From: Simmondsia chinensis
Taxonomy: Eukaryota; Streptophyta; Magnoliopsida; Caryophyllales; Simmondsiaceae
Length of the DNA: 64,000 nt
Reading direction: 5' to 3'
NCBI GenBank assembly: GCA_018398585.1
Contig: JAGTTD010000002.1
Coordinates: 31,240,186 to 31,304,185 of the forward strand
Shown: positions 45,127 to 55,682 of the stretch, in pieces
How the letters are laid out: the number at the start of each line of letters is the position of its first letter
How positions within the stretch are numbered: the stretch's first letter is position 1
Position numbers and translations under genes: made by a program
The notes under the pieces: model-generated
Told to the model about the DNA's origin: nothing
Database searches by the model: none
Seen by the model: the letters and a program-made list of their open reading frames with translations, nothing else

Positions 45127-46849
45127 GTCTAGAGAAGAGGTGAATGAGAAGCTGGAACTGTAGAGAACGGTTTTGGAATCGAAACGCTTAAGACTCAGTA
45201 GATCCAAGACTGAGCATATGGAACTAAAGTTTTGTACCTCAACCAAGCCAAGCATAGAGGCCGTCAAGATTGGATCAGAATGCATACCAAAAAAAGAGTG
45301 TTTCAATTACTTGAGTTCCATGGTGCAACGGGATGGTGAAGTTGATGCAGATATAAACAATTGGATAAAAGTAGTTTGGCATAAATGGAAGATGGCTTCT
45401 GCGATTCTATGTTATAGAAAGTTCCGGTTAAAGTTGAAGGAAAAATACTATAAGACGGTAATGAGACTAGCTATGTCTTACTGGGTGGAGTATTGGCCAG
45501 CTGAACCGCATCATATGCAAAAGTTGAAGGTGGCAGAGACGAGAATATTGCGATGGATGTGTGGACACACAAGGATAAGATCAAAAATAACGTTATAAGA
45601 AGTAAATTAGGTGTGGTCCCCATTGAGAATAAGCTGAGGGAGCAACATTTGTGTGGTTTGGGCATGTTAGGAGGAGACCCACCACTGCTCCTGTCAGGAG
45701 ATGCGAGAGAGGAAGAGGCCGCCTAAAGAAGAGTTGGATGGAGACAATTCGATATGACCTCACCCACATCAACCTAAATGAGAAGATGGCCTTAGATAAA
45801 GCTGAGTGGAGGATTAGCATATGTGTAGCCGATGTAGCGGTTTAGGATAGAGGAGCACATCTAAGCTAATACTAGCGCCCCTAGGCTTATATGTATGCCT
45901 GTCTGATTATATGCATTTTTGATGTGAGCGGGTTGCTTATTATTCTATCGATCTGTCGCTTTATTGGCTATTGCCTATTGCCTCTTGCTGCTTTATGCTT
46001 TCTATTTGCTTGCTCTGTGATGTTATTTTTGTGCTCTTATACGCTTATGCTTAGATGCTTTTATGCTTCTCAGATTAGGGGATCTCGGACATAGCTTCCC
46101 TTTAGGATAGCATCCTGAAGGGTTAAGGCTGCATACATCCCACTCCCCCAACCCTGTATGTGCAGGAGCCCTTGAGGCTCTGAGTATGTTGTTGACGAGC
46201 ATATGGTTCATTATCTTTATGTAACATATTCTTGTTGAGAAACTACCTATCTTAAACACTTAAGTTACCGGGTGAAATCCCATGAACGGTTTTATACTCT
46301 CTCTCTCTCTCTGTGTGTCTCCCCTCCCTCTCTCTCTATGTGTATATATATATTTTGAAAAGGTAAAGACAAACAACTTTAGATTCATCCGCGACGGATG
46401 AGATAGCCTAAAGCATCAACACAAATATGAGAAGAGAGGGCTCTATCCGGTTGTCGATCCATATTTATACTCTAATATTGCCTCTTATGCAATTGCATTT
46501 GGTTTCAAGCATAAACAATGCAAATACCTTCTCATACCTTGTGCAAAATTATATTGCTACTTAAATTGCAGGTTAGGCCAATTAGCTAGCTAAAGGACCT
46601 CAAGCTTATTAACATATTAGAACCATATTTCAAAAGTTCACTTAACTCTACCCGGATGTTGAGCTTCCTCGATGTCAAGCTGACGATAATCATGGCTGAG
46701 AACCGTGGTTTTAACTATTTTCGAGATGATCCTTGTCACTTCTTCCGTTATATTCTCCTTACTTGAATCTTAGTTCGTCTGACTCCGAGTTTTCTATGCA
46801 GGCTCCTTTTATCAACAGGTACTATGGGAAAGCTCACAAAGTTCTATAA
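32004..46849 (+). CDS. HIT4: HEAT INTOLERANT 4 (HIT4) homologue, 14 exons
   Basis: Coding exons: 32004-32225, 33490-33528, 33620-33673, 33788-33851, 34085-34143, 35147-35271, 35375-35434, 38272-38330, 38961-39040, 39824-39862, 40619-40681, 40770-40817, 40898-41026, 46802-46849. They sum to 1089 bases: 362 residues plus TAA. Every donor is GT and every acceptor AG, and the reading phase closes throughout. Residues 1-60 are basic and Gln/Lys-rich, fitting a nuclear protein. The conserved core follows: [88 protein letters not shown] and [14 protein letters not shown]. Residues 275-330 form a charged helical stretch, and the end is [15 protein letters not shown]. This order matches plant-specific HIT4, which in Arabidopsis is needed for heat-induced loosening of chromocentres and release of silencing, and acts in the nucleus. 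No stop, frameshift or missing core block is seen, so it looks functional. Introns 7, 9, 10 and 13 carry transposons. Confidence 0.93.
32385..32565. repeat. TRIM-like fragment in HIT4 intron 1
   Basis: 'gatccacgtataagcctcaa...attggtattaggtggagtaactcactaggcttatatg...acgtgggatttacgttagactcacatg...taacacctgttgagaatgct' resembles a short LTR-derived repeat often seen in dicot introns and promoters. It begins and ends with near-inverted 'cagactcacat' words. Assignment is by memory of word style only. Confidence 0.3.
36636..37601. mobile_element. Foldback MITE in HIT4 intron 7
   Basis: The ends are inverted relatives: AGTGTTTGGAGCAAGGAATT on the left and, from the right, TTTATTTGGAACATGGAATT, each followed by 'ggaattctattgtttgg'-like words. 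CTTAG flanks both sides. The interior (about 36840-37440) is a degenerate array of short 'aaatgacccaaa' variants. No coding potential. Confidence 0.6.
37625..38062 (-). mobile_element. RTE-type LINE 3' end in HIT4 intron 7
   Basis: Minus orientation, starting from the (TTG)n tail complement 'agcaacagcaacaatgac'. It shares the block 'gccttacct-tagagggtgctatcctgaagg' and the 'ctcctcattaaggtttaggtgggt' block with 42420-42730. A G run (37682-37695) sits at the same position as the homopolymer at 42400. Only the 3' UTR and the last ORF codons remain. Confidence 0.7.
39139..39739. mobile_element. MITE in HIT4 intron 9
   Basis: The left end GGGTAAATTACAGGAACCCC is followed by 'ttttactcaaaaatagaag' and 'aaataaaatcaaacagtt'. 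The right end mirrors this with 'tttcgactcaaaaacagaaa' and 'aacaaaatcaaacatttt' on the minus strand. The inverted repeats span about 65 bases. The terminus wording is Mutator-like. No transposase. Confidence 0.55.
39955..40551. mobile_element. CTCGA-rich MITE in HIT4 intron 10
   Basis: Starts AAGGGTGTAGTC and ends ATTTACACCCGTG, the terminal style of dicot hAT-like MITEs (GGGTGTAAAT). Both halves are packed with 'actcgaactcgaactcgg' and 'gagtcgagt' variants that can pair with each other. It ends 67 bases before the intron 10 acceptor. Confidence 0.5.
42331..43438 (-). mobile_element. RTE-type LINE, 5'-truncated, in HIT4 intron 13
   Basis: Minus strand. From right to left: [84 protein letters not shown], then [16 protein letters not shown], the region after the RT catalytic motif of plant RTE elements. 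It ends in a (TTG)n tail (complement 'gacaacaacaacacaacaac' at 42331). The C7/G15 run at 42393-42414 lies in the 3' UTR. Frameshifts interrupt the ORF. Confidence 0.85.
44500..44815. repeat. GCTCG/GGCTTAG-rich repeat fragment in intron 13
   Basis: Many variants of 'agctcgaagctcg' and 'tttaggctta' in tandem, similar in style to the hAT-like MITE of intron 10 but without clear termini. Probably a decayed relative. Confidence 0.3.
44888..46196 (+). mobile_element. RTE-type LINE in HIT4 intron 13
   Basis: Plus-strand RT remains: [44 protein letters not shown] (catalytic motif C), a homopolymer interruption, [81 protein letters not shown], and at 45715-45845 the terminal [20 protein letters not shown] tail. 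The T-rich 3' UTR ends with 'gttgttg' near 46190. It is inserted in the same direction as HIT4, opposite to the copy at 42331. Confidence 0.85.
45093..45125. repeat. 33-base G homopolymer
   Basis: An uninterrupted run of 33 G directly after the RT FADD motif replaces the usual 'VVLV-ES' codons. It could form G-quadruplex structures, or be a polymerase or assembly artefact. Confidence 0.95.
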
Positions 46850-47230
46850 TGAATGAATCATACCTGTTTATTTGGAAGTTTCTCATCCATACTTCTTTTC
46901 GAGCTGAAAAGATTATTATGATGAGCTTCTTGAAGTTGTGCACGACCGCAACATCACTTTGAATGCTTTTCTTTGGTAGGTAAGTGAGGTTGGAGTCTTG
47001 AACCTCGAATGTTGTCTTAGAGCCACAATCTTGACAATACTATACCATCAAACCAGTGCGTCTCTGGCGCTGCCTTTGAATGATTGTAGCATTGGAATCG
47101 ATAGAAAGAGAATAGCGATATCATTAAGTCCAAATCTCCTTTTTTTTTTCTGAAAAAAATATTTTTGGCTTCCAGGCAGTGATGTTATTGTTGAAATGTT
47201 GAATAAATTTAGCAACCGGAAAGGTTCATT
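46850..47230 (+). other. HIT4 3' UTR (probable)
   Basis: Follows the stop codon. An AATAAA signal lies at 47202-47207, preceded by T-rich and 'tgatgttattgttg' elements, giving a likely polyadenylation site near 47225-47240. No other AATAAA is closer to the stop. Confidence 0.45.
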
Positions 47231-48261
47231 CTGGCAGATTGTCATTGTATGTTTTTTATAGGGTATTTATGTTATGGGGGCTTTGCTACACGGCACGAGA
47301 AGGGGGCGTACAAAAATGCCACAAATAGGGCACAACTGGTCTTTTACGACCAACTTGTTCCTAAGCACCCTGCTTCTTCTGACATTTTCGTGGGTTTTTT
47401 CTCGTGACTTTTAGAATTTACCTTATGTTATGGCCTGCAATATAGTGGCCATATTTTTCATCTGTCTTAATCTTTTACTCATTATTGCTATTGCTAATTT
47501 TTTTTAATCAGTAGCTATTATTATTATTTTGGTTTTTAATGAATGATAAACAATTTTACAAATACACAATACTTCTATTTTTTTATTTTTTTTTTTGGCA
47601 AAAGGCTATAGCAGCATACCAAATCCTTAATGATTTTATAAATTTAGAGGTGAAAGGTAACTTCGTCATTTATAAAATATATTACTTAAAATAATTTAAT
47701 TAAGTTAAACTTGATATTTTGATGCATTTACATCCAAAATGAAGCATTTCATTTGACAGAAAATTAACGGTGTCAGTATTAGGAGAGACTTTGAAAAGTT
47801 TTAAAAATGAGGTGATTTTTTGAAACCGCATCTACAGTATAGGGGGTTTTTAGTAAAAGAATCCTATCATTTTTTTAATAATTATAATCTAATTAAGATA
47901 AATTTCTTGATATTGCATACTAGATATTTTCGTGGCATGTGAAGGACACTAATCACAAGCACAAAATATCATGCGGTATGCATTAAAAAAAGTATACTAT
48001 ACGGTACAGTGTGAGTGCAAAAAGAGTCTAACCCAACTGCATGAGTGATCCCCCAAGGCTTCAATTGTTGTTTTCTGTTTTTTTTTTTTTTTGTTTTTTG
48101 GTGGATAATTAGTCGATAGTTGCAATGCAAAACATGCATCTTGTACAAACAAGAGCTGAGTCAACTCATATAAAAGAAGGGATGAAAACAGAGACAAACA
48201 ATGTAATAGACCAAAAAATAGGATTACAAGATAATTATAGGAAAAAAACCAATAGCACGCC
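47231..48261. other. AT-rich intergenic DNA, nothing recognised
   Basis: Only short frames and A/T runs. The 47270-47450 segment is less AT-rich but shows no motif. Confidence 0.55.
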
Positions 48262-48286
48262 ACATGACACATGTTGTCAATACTGT

Positions 48287-48437
48287 GAAGCCGATCTCGC
48301 TTCTACATGACACATGCCGTCAATATTGTGAAGCCGATCTCGCTTTGTCTGATGGTTAGGTTGATAGTTGGCCAACCCTGAAATACGGGTTCGACTCTGA
48401 CATCCTCCTCCATAGCATTTGTCAATGTTAAAAAAAA
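48287..48437 (+). mobile_element. tRNA-derived SINE with 12-bp TSD
   Basis: Flanked by identical TGTCAATACTGT (48275-48286 and 48438-48449). The body has a Pol III A-box-like TCTGATGGTTAG (about 48347-48358) and a B box GGTTCGACTC (48388-48397), spaced as in tRNA-derived promoters, and ends in a short A run. A 43-bp tandem duplication (48262-48304 and 48305-48347) spans its 5' junction. It is not a tRNA gene: no anticodon stem or acceptor pairing could be closed. Confidence 0.6.
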
Positions 48438-48606
48438 TGTCAATACTGTAAAAACATGTCTGAAATTTGACAATATTCTATGAATGTGCATGGAGTCATA
48501 TCATAGAGATTAGTGCTTTGCTTTGTAATATTTAGGTATACAAATGCCTTTTGAGTATCCTGAACACATAGTATATTGTTATTCTGTATACTTGCTTCTA
48601 TAGTTA

Positions 48607-49913
48607 GGCTCTGTTTCTTGCAAAAGAAAAAGGGATTCTTGGAAATAATTTTCCTACTTTCTGTTGTTTGGCGCGTATTTTTTGACGGAAAACGTTTTCG
48701 AAGGAAAAGCTTTTCCTCCCAAATGGTAAAAAATGTTTTCCTTTTTGAAAGAAAGGAAGTCAACATTTCAGGTGATTTAAAAGGTTTTGGTTGGTTGTCA
48801 TACAGATCATACCGAAATGAATTAAATGGAATCATAGATTGCTAGATGTAAGAATGTGGGATAAGGACAAGAAAAATAATGATAAGTCAAGTCTGATTTT
48901 GGATGGAATTATGTGATCCAATTTGATTTGATTTGCTTTTCGGACTGCTATTTTATAAGGTCTTTACTACTTTATGATATAGTGAATATAATCACGAAAT
49001 AATATTTACATCAATACAAGTATAAGAAAACTATTTAAAGATTTTACCTTGGAAATATTTTTTTCTTTCTAATATATATTTTTGACAATCTATCACTTAG
49101 GTACCCTAAGATTTGATAATTTATCACGTAAATATCCTAATTTTTTTAATATATATAATGAGATACCCTAAGGTTTCAAGACTTTATAACCTAGGTACCT
49201 TGAAATTTAAGAATTTTATGAATTAGATATCCTTTGCTAAAGTTCGATAGATTTTTATTAGAAACTGCTATTGCGAAACATTATTATAACAATATATATG
49301 CCATATACCATAATAATAGGATTTTTAATTGTAAAATACTACTATAACATGTTATTTCACTAATATATAGATATATTCCATCATAATTTAGTGAAATTTT
49401 TTTCCATAATCTCCTGGATTTTTGTTAAAAATATTGATATATTTATATATGTGATTGTAATCATGCACCACGTCAACGCTCTATAATGAAAATTGATTAG
49501 ATTTTGATAAAAATTCACCAAGCTCGGTACTTGAATGATAAAATTTTGAAATATCAAGGGGCCTTATTGTATATTTCGAATACGTAGCTATCTAGATGAT
49601 AAATGGTCAAATCTTAGGTCCCTAAGTGATAAATTTTTCATATTTTTTTGTTAAAAAATAACTTCAAAGGAAACCTATATAACTTATAATCTATAGTTTT
49701 CCTGCTTTATGTCATCTTATAACAATGTATAGTATGGTTGATAAAAAAAAATATTTCTTTTACAACAAATAAGCAATATTATAAGGCAGGAGCACGTTTT
49801 CTGTCGAACCAAACAAAGGAAAATGTGAATTAGAATTTGTCTTTCCTTGAAAAACTTTTTCCTAAGAAGAATATTTTATAGAAAAAAGTATGTCCCTTGA
49901 AACAAATGGAGCC
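48607..49913. mobile_element. Foldback MITE (GGCTCYRTTT termini) with a MITE nested inside
   Basis: The left end GGCTCTGTTTCTTGCAAAAG mirrors the right end GGCTCCATTTGTTTCAAGGG (minus), followed on both sides by 'ttgtttgg' and 'gacrgaaaacgt' words. A second inverted-repeat pair lies inside at 49087-49640 (TCTATCACTTAGGTACC against TTTATCACTTAGGGACC), so a different MITE inserted into the first. No transposase. Relatives of the outer ends occur at about 3713. Confidence 0.6.
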
Positions 49914-50088
49914 TTAGTTTATATTCTTATTAATTTTTCACGTGTTATTAGCAAAAGTTTCTAACTGAGGATTATATATATTTGAGGTAATTTATTCTTC
50001 CTCTACCTTTGTTTTTTGTAATGTCAAATCTAACATTGAATTTGTAGATCTTGATAAATCTTCTAAAAATTATGGGTAATATTATTGT

Positions 50089-50618
50089 GGGTTATTTACA
50101 TATGAATATTCTGATATTTTTAAAAACAACAAAAAAGACTTTGACATTTTTGAATTAATAAAAAGGCCCATAAGGTTTTGGTGTATTAATAAAAAAGCCT
50201 TACACTTTTGTAGTATTAATAAAAGTTCTTCCTCTAGTGTAATGAAATCATTTTTTGTCGACGCAGCTGAAGTGGCAACTATTTTTTATTAATACTATAG
50301 TAAAATAATAAAATTATCCTTCAATAAATATATTTTTAAACAAATTAAATGAAAATATTATAGTTTCTACATAATACATCTTGAATTTTGTGCTTATAAA
50401 GTAAGAATAAGAGTATTGAAAGATACTTTTATTATTTTATTATAACATTAATAAAAAAAAAGTTGCAACGTCAGCTGTGTCGATGGAAAATGACATCATC
50501 ATGCTAGAGAGGGGCTTTTTCATTAATATGACAAAAACTTAGGGGCCTTTCTATTAATTCAAAAAGGTTAGGGTTCCCTTTATTATTTTCAAAAATATCG
50601 GGATACTAATGCGGTTTT
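50089..50618. mobile_element. Mutator-like MITE with long TIRs
   Basis: The left GGGTTATTTACATATGAATA mirrors a right end reading 'aaccgcattagtatcccgat' on the minus strand. The inverted repeats run about 200 bases, with shared 'gaattaata-aaaggccc', 'tattaat-aaaaagcc' and 'gtcgacgcagctgaagtggc' blocks. It is the same style as 6668-7053. The 9-bp TSD could not be confirmed. Confidence 0.6.
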
Positions 50619-50623
50619 ATAAG

Positions 50624-51923
50624 TGTGTTAAAACCATCTGCTCGCAAAAGTATAAGCAAGTCGTAGTTGTGGCGAGTATACAGGTGTCATATCCTTAGGG
50701 GATCAATACAAAATTGGATTCAATTATTGTAGAGTGATTTTGTTTTGGGTTTGTGTTGGTGAAGTGAGCAATTAATGAAAACTAAGCAATTAAAACAATA
50801 AAATGGATGTCAATTCAATTAAGGGTAGTTCAGGGAATGAATTCGAGGTAGCTTAACTCGAATCCTGTCATTATATTTTACTATGACAATGATTTAGGAA
50901 GCTTAGGCTACAAGCATTGAGCTTAGGGTAATGAACTAGTCTAGAGACATAACTTATCTTATCACCCTAAATGTAACATATGTTATCTCAATAGTACTAC
51001 TTAATTCCTTTCTCACTCCTAATTCAATATTAACTCTTATGAAAGAATGTGTTTAAAATTAGGTACAACCTCAACCTTGACCACGTGTCAAAACCTGTTA
51101 TATTAAAAGTCTAGGCTACAACCTCATAGACAAAAGGCTAATAAATCAGAAGTCCAAACATGTCTACAAGCAAATCCAAAGAAAACCAATAAAAATAAAA
51201 AACTCCCCACAGGGCTGCAAAAATAACATAACACAATCATTGCCAAAAGCAAAATAAAACTTCGGGATACAAATGGTTACCTGTTCTTCATCCCCAAACT
51301 ACAGGCCTACTCCTTCATGAAAATTTTACACATCATTAAATCTAACAATTAAAAAGATCAGAAATGAAGACTTCCTTAATTGACGTAGACATTGATCCGC
51401 ACTCTGATCCTCTGGCACTCCGACCACTTCCAATTTGGCTTTAGAGAACACTTGGACCTCGTAGTGGCTTTGGGAAGGAAAGGAAGAGGCAAAAGGAAGT
51501 AAAGATCCCTTGCAAAACACACTTCCCCTACTATTTATACCAGTGGCGTGACCTAGGGCACGCTGCGTGTAATTGTCGATTAGTTGGCACTGTTGGCCGA
51601 TCGATCAGCAGTCAACAGACACTCTGTTGCCTGTCGATCGATCGGCTTTTCCGATTAGTTGGATAGTTCCTGAAACCTTACAAAATCGATATGGATTGCT
51701 GAATTATGACTCGAGGGATCCTTCTTTTTCACACGTAATTGGTTTTCTCACATAGTCTTTACATATGTCTGATTTATACTTGATTTTCACCACTTTTCAA
51801 CTTTTGTTTGCTGCAATACATTCCAAGCGTAAATATATCAAAATAGCAATAAAACGCACATGTCATAGCCAAATATATCATGGGAGTGAGGCATAAAACA
51901 TACAAAATTGAGACACATCAACA
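50624..51923 (-). mobile_element. Gypsy-type 3' LTR, 1.3 kb
   Basis: From TGTGTTAAAACC (50624) to CATCAACA (51923), followed by the polypurine complement 'tccccaagcccaaac'. 'tatttata' at 51532-51539 gives a minus-strand TATA box. Next to it are clustered TCGATCGAT words (51590-51650). It begins five bases after the MITE end at 50618. The text style resembles the region 907-2150. Its 5' partner was not found on the right. Confidence 0.6.
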
Positions 51924-53432
51924 TCCCCAAGCCCAAACATTGCTTGTCCTCAAGTAGGATTTAGTTTAAACTAGCTAAAGATGAAAAAAATTCAATCAAG
52001 TATGTGGTAGTAAGAATTACTTGTGAAAAATATTTCTAAACATATATAAGGGGTTACTCAAAAATGAAGAATCTTTATGTAATGATATTATTACATTAGT
52101 TCTAGCTAAAGTCTTCGCTATTTAAGTCTTCCTACTAATAAGTGGGCTTAAAACTTTTCTTTCCTCTTCTCTTTCTTCAAGCCTTCCATATCTAAGATGA
52201 ATAGTGAAAATAGTTAAAGGAATAAGCTACCCTAACACTTCACCCCTTATCAAAATAGAAATTTCAAGTCGTTTCTTCTCTCTCTTGTTTTCATCTTTTT
52301 CTTCTTCTTTTTTTCTTTGTTTAAGTAACTTATGGTTAGGCGTGTCTCCCTAGAACTCATGTAGCAAGTTTTCGGCCAGTGACTCCCGATATAGTTGGCT
52401 TAAGTCACTGAGTAAAGAGTACACCTCAGACCTAATGGCTCGAGTCTAAGGGATTCACAACCTAAACTGTTACTAGCACATATCTGAAAAGAATATCGCA
52501 CTCATAATGCTTATTATAGTGACTTACAAAAGTTGATTCTTTTTAAGCTTTCCTTGTGGCCCAACTAGCGAGCTTTCGATTGGCAGCTCCCGATCCAGTT
52601 AGCTTAAGATACCAGGTGTCAAAATACCCCTATGGGCTTACTTGCTTAAGACACAAAAGCTAAAAGAACCAACAAGTCATGGATACTTACCCAATTACAC
52701 AGGCATTGGTACCTCTTTTTTTTTTCAATATAATCAATTCAGGAAAAAAGAGATAGACCAGGGATTTCAACCTTGTTACGAGTAAAGTGCTCAATCCTAA
52801 TTTCTAAAATTATTCTCACTATCACAACTTAAAATGTGGAGTTTTTAAAAAACATAAGGGTAAAATATAATAATATCTCAAACTAGTTTGAAGACAAAAA
52901 TAACAAATTCAATAGTAAGATTTAAGAATAATCTCATTACATAAAAAATTCTAACAGTCTTAGCACATCTCGAATTTGAACTTCAATATAAGTCATAATA
53001 CTTCTACGCTAATCCATGCAAAAACTTAGCTAATTTAAACTAAAGTATGCTAAAAGGATAAAAGAAAGTTCAAACCACTCATGCCATCCCCAAACCGAAA
53101 CCTTGCATTGTACTCAATTTAAATGAATGAAAATTAAATACAAGCAAGAAAGGAAAGAGATTGCCTGATTAAATGAGATGTGAAGTTAACATGATCAGCT
53201 ATGCTTGGTGAGCAAATCCCAAAAAAAAAAAAATAGAGAGATAAACATCAAGTTACAAAATATGACATAAGACAAAAGACTAAACAAACTTGTTAACAAC
53301 ATTAGAAATATCCACAGTATAAGCGTTTAGTACAAAAAAAGAAATAAAAAATGTTAAAAAATTAGGGGGAGGAAAATGAGGTGGAGATTCACTAGTTTGC
53401 CTCCTCCAAAACTCATCCACTATGAAGTTAAC
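51924..53432 (-). other. Interior of the gypsy-type element, non-coding
   Basis: Polypurine tract, then CTTG-TCCT-CAAG (51943-51954). Two diverged copies of a 'ttcg-ccagtgactcccgatatagttggcttaag' type block lie at about 52365 and 52567. No pol domain was found, so the element lacks RT and integrase here. Confidence 0.5.
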
Positions 53433-54407
53433 CTAGTCCACCTTGTGCTCAATGAGATCGAGACGGTCCATCCTTCGCTTAATGCGTTCAAGATGGTCCA
53501 TGATGGCCGTCACGAAGGGTGGTGGGGCTTCAGGGCCCGCTAGAGTGGGTTGGGGTGCATTCGCCTGCTCGGGAGCCTTCTCCTCACCGGAATCGAGCTC
53601 ATTAGCAAGCCTATGACAAGATTTCCTAAACTGCACTACCGTGTAGGTGAGATGTGGGACGCAATCCTTGTCGGGTGCGGTTGTAAATCGTACCCTTCTC
53701 TGCCACAGAAGTCTAGTAATGAGACGTGTAAAGACCAAAGTGCCTCGTCCAACGCGACACCTAAGGAGCTGTTGGTGGATGGCAACAGAACTCTGAAGAA
53801 ATACTACCCCTTCATCCACCTAGGTTCTCCAGTAGAAGTTCCAGAGAAGGTTAAGAATGACACTCGATTGCTCCTGCTTGGGGCCCGCAGGCCACAGGTT
53901 ACACTTCAAGATAGAGTCTATCAACCACATGTTAGGTGGAAGGGCGGACCATGTCGTGGTGGTGATTGTGTTGTTGGCAAAACCGCCACCGCATATTTTG
54001 TTAATTATTGTCATGGAGTTCGATGTGTCGATAGGAGTTCTAGTAGTGGGCCGATGACCCATATAGCCTCAGCAACATTAGTGTGTTCGAAGGCAATGAG
54101 GTTCCCAAGGATAGTGACCTCGCACAATGGGCCGTTAACCTCATCAGGATGAAAACGGAAGGAAGAGTAAAACTCTCTCACCAGGGAGGGATAAACGCAA
54201 TCATTCTCCAACCCTCTACCAAGAAGGTAGGTGAGGTGTAACTCAATATATAAAGAAATGAGCCATGTCCCATTGGCTTCCTCTTGCAAATCATTACCGA
54301 ACAAAGTCTGGTCTAGAATCCTAGCCACATCGAGGAGGGTGTCGAAAAGGGTGGTGTTGAAGCTGCTGCTACCCTTCTCACATCAAACCTTTTTTGTGCG
54401 GGCCATG
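53433..54407 (-). pseudogene. Putative plant transposon protein (ORF in gypsy-type element)
   Basis: Probable start MARTKK at 54407 (minus), with an early stop and then an open frame: LLDVARILDQTLFGNDLQEE, NDCVYPSLVREFYSSFRFHP, VNGPLCEVTILGNLIAFEHT. After a frameshift near 54010 comes MWLIDSILKCNLWPAGPKQE; after a stop, HQQLLRCRVGRGTLVFTRLI. Last is an acidic/Pro linker and the helical tail IMDHLERIKRRMDRLDLIEH. The V-REFY block, the CNL-P-G block and the LIT-L block resemble the plant 'putative plant transposon protein' family found in gag-like positions of some gypsy elements. Function is unknown. At least three breaks make it a pseudogene. Confidence 0.65.
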
Positions 54408-55682
54408 ACCTGAAAAAGAAAGATCAAATCAACACAAAAGGAGGAGGAAGAGACTCCGAATCATGAATTAAATCTAACAAAAACTAGCCTAGGAATTAAA
54501 GAAATGATGAACTAACAAAAATAAGCAAATCTAAATAAAGGAAAAAATAGAAAGAAAAGAAAGTAAAATGAGAACCTACACCTAACTTAAACAAGATGAA
54601 AACTCTAAAATTGGACTAATACTAGAAATAAAGCATCAAAGGACTGTAAAACTCAAGTCAAAATATAGTCAAAATAAACACATCCTAAAGCATGAACAAA
54701 TAAAGTGAACATTGAAGGAAAACTTTAAAATGAACAAATCAAGTCAAGATCCCACATTGTTCACACAAGGTCCCCTAATAGTAAAAGTCTAGTAAAAAGA
54801 GACATGAAAGCTCAACATCCCACAATAACTACCCATATTTTTGACATGGACATGAACAAAGAGATAAAGAAGCACATATGCAAGTAAAACCAACTTTGTT
54901 CACAATCAGGACTTAGATCTATAACAATCTAACACATTTAAGCAAGAATTCCTGAGAAACCTTGAAAATTTCTCTCTTCAACAAGGTGAAAAGACTTAAA
55001 ACTAAGGAAGAAATGCATATCTTTAGTAGGAGCAAAATGGAGAAGAGAGAGAACGACGGCCGGTGGTGCCGCGGCGGCGGCAGTGGCATGGCAGGGGTTA
55101 GGGGTGAGGGTTAGGGTTTGTTCGTGGGGAGGGGGAAGAGAATGTGAGGATGGGGGAAAAAGAAAACTTTACCGGGGGGAAGGATGGGGTAAGTTTAAAG
55201 GGGTCCGATCGATTCAGATCGATTGGGCCTCTGCAGTGAGGAGCCCCCTGGTCCCTCGATCAATCCGAAAACAATCTCGATTAATTTATTCCCACGGCCT
55301 GACCTGGTCAATACCTTGCTAAGTCTTTTTTGTTTCACTAGATCATAGAGAATTTTTTTTATCTAATTTAACAACAAATAAAACTATTTAATAAAAAGGA
55401 AAATAGAAAAATAAATTCGAAAAAAATTCCATTTAGAATCAAAATAACCATTCATTCTAGTATAAATAGTCACTATATGTTCTTCCACTGTGAGAGGGGT
55501 AGATTGGGGTTGTTTAAGCAATTCACGTAATCGTTGATCTCTTGGCAAATGATTCTGAGTAGCTCTAAAGTTTGTGCCCTCGATCGGGGAGCTGCAGTAA
55601 GCCCCCCTGAGACCTTTGATCGATTGGGGAACACTCTTGATCAATCAGGGAGCGACAGTAAACTCCCTAAAAGGCTATAAAA
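54408..55682. other. Leader region of the gypsy-type element and unresolved LTR-like DNA
   Basis: 54408-55020 is AT-rich leader. 55060-55200 is unusually GC-rich, with GGC repeats and telomere-like 'ggggttaggggtgagggtta'. 55205-55310 and 55560-55670 share a 'gatcgattggg..ctgcagt.aggagccccc' type block, so a small duplication or two LTR pieces are present. No LTR matching 50624-51923 was found. Confidence 0.4.

Noticed and set aside
45031..45306. Minus-strand frame with a proline run
   Set aside because: The proline run is the reverse reading of the G homopolymer inside the LINE.
48336..48430. Possible tRNA gene
   Set aside because: A and B boxes are present but the cloverleaf does not close and the TSD and A tail fit a SINE.
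53550..54152. Plus-strand 200-codon frame
   Set aside because: Antisense shadow of the minus-strand transposon-protein frame, which has family-like motifs while this one has none.
55090..55125. Telomere-like TTAGGG words
   Set aside because: Only two or three degenerate copies in a GC-rich leader; not an interstitial telomere array.
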